Source: Sedimentisphaerales bacterium (GTDB taxonomy: Bacteria > Planctomycetota > Phycisphaerae > Sedimentisphaerales > Anaerobacaceae). Taken from it: a DNA stretch of 64,000 nt. Shown piece after piece: positions 63,564 through 64,000 of the stretch (positions within the stretch are counted from its first letter, which is position 1; each line of letters starts with the position of its first letter). Position numbers and translations under genes: made by a program. The stretch covers positions 1-64,000 of the forward strand of contig JAFGCD010000155.1 of the NCBI GenBank assembly GCA_016932835.1. Direction: 5' to 3'. Under the pieces are notes generated by a model that had not been told where the DNA came from, searched no databases, and saw only the letters and a program-made list of their open reading frames with translations.

Positions 63564-63679
63564 CCGAACTGCCCTGCCAACCTTGTATCGATAACGAGCA
63601 ACCCTGTTTTCCTCTACCAGCTACTTACTACTTCGGCAACTCGAATCGCATCGTATGAATTTTCCAGCACCCCCCAGGC

Positions 63680-64000
63680 CTAACTGAAGAAATTTCTGAT
63701 AACGTCGTTAAGCGTTATGTAAACAAACAGCACCAAAACAATCGCCAGCCCGATGCGAACAACCACACCCTGCGTCCGCTCGCTTACCGCAGAACCCTTA
63801 ACCTTCTCGACAACAAGAAACGCCGCCAATCCACCGTCAAGAGGCGGCATCGGCAGAAAATTGAAAACCGCAATCGCAGCGTTGATTAAGCCGATCAGGA
63901 AAAGGTACTCGATCCACATCTGCCTGGCGACGGTCTGGTAACTCACCGAAAGAATGCCGACAGGACCAATCAGGTTCTTCGGGCTGACCGCGCCGACAAT
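63680..64000 (-). CDS. Site-2 protease, RseP/M50 family (C-terminal part)
   Basis: The gene enters the window from the right edge, so only the last about 106 residues are visible. They begin IVGAVSPKNLIGPVGIL, the conserved segment after the PDZ domain of RseP, then a membrane segment with FNFLPMPPLDGG, which carries the third zinc ligand (Asp) of M50 proteases, and a final helix. The frame is open through 64000. RseP-type proteases cleave anti-sigma factors and signal-peptide remnants within the inner membrane. Confidence 0.85.
   Translation of the reverse strand: MVGAVSPKNLIGPVGILSVSYQTVARQMWIEYLFLIGLINAAIAVFNFLPMPPLDGGLAAFLVVEKVKGSAVSERTQGVVVRIGLAIVLVLFVYITLNDVIRNFFS

Noticed and set aside
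1..64000. tRNA, rRNA, CRISPR arrays, insertion sequences
   Set aside because: I read the intergenic regions for T-loop-like sequences, repeated spacers and terminal inverted repeats with transposase genes and found none that hold up.

Overview
The window looks like a chromosome segment of a diderm, probably anaerobic member of the Planctomycetota, most likely a Phycisphaerae/Sedimentisphaerales-type lineage. This is an inference from gene content: a large protein resembling hydrazine synthase subunit A (HzsA-related) with c-type heme motifs, a PEP-CTERM protein, a complete type II secretion (T2SS) set, an LptD-like outer-membrane protein, an LolCDE-like transporter and ispE followed by spoVG. 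I see no rRNA or tRNA gene, CRISPR array, insertion sequence or phage gene.

Layout. 1-946: a TorF-like putative porin gene ending at a strong terminator. 970-7048 (minus): lysS, two LolC/E-type permeases, a LolD-type ATPase and ilvE. 7151-13775 (minus): an S41 processing peptidase, class II fructose-bisphosphate aldolase and an LptD-like protein. 13997-15533 (plus): a 90-residue protein and a PilT-type ATPase. 15646-22000 (minus): a lipoprotein with HEXXH, Maf, an HzsA-like cytochrome and a PQQ-type propeller protein, the last two joined by an ATGA overlap. 22144-24020 (minus): a VTT/DedA membrane protein, AmrA/AMMECR1 and an iron-sulfur-flavoprotein-like reductase. 24141-25504 (plus): ispE and a SpoVG carrying an inserted zinc ribbon. 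25602-25883 (minus): a small FlgM-like protein.

26436-42857 (minus) is a secretion block: DUF1573 lipoprotein, a metallophosphatase-like/tetraheme c554-like fusion and a GspC-like protein, then after a 637-base gap gspD, E, F, G, H, I, J, K, L and M in canonical order with overlapping or closely spaced genes. No prepilin peptidase (gspO) is present. GspI carries a long C-terminal extension with an excisionase-like helix-turn-helix pattern.

43028-46208 holds a DUF4832 protein, a small Cys-containing protein and a secreted nucleoside hydrolase. 46488-60941 is a surface-glycan cluster: one GT2, two GT39-type membrane glycosyltransferases, three GT4 enzymes, four SAM methyltransferases, an asparagine synthase and, on the opposite strand, a Wzx-type flippase. 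Several genes are joined by ATGA overlaps. The segment ends with a PEP-CTERM protein behind a near-consensus promoter, a serine hydroxymethyltransferase with altered active-site context and the C-terminal part of an RseP-like site-2 protease running off the edge.

The most unusual points are the GspI helix-turn-helix extension, the zinc-ribbon SpoVG, the coupling of a tetraheme cytochrome gene to a GspC-like gene, and the HzsA-like/PQQ-propeller pair. Function calls rest on reading motifs by eye, without any database search.
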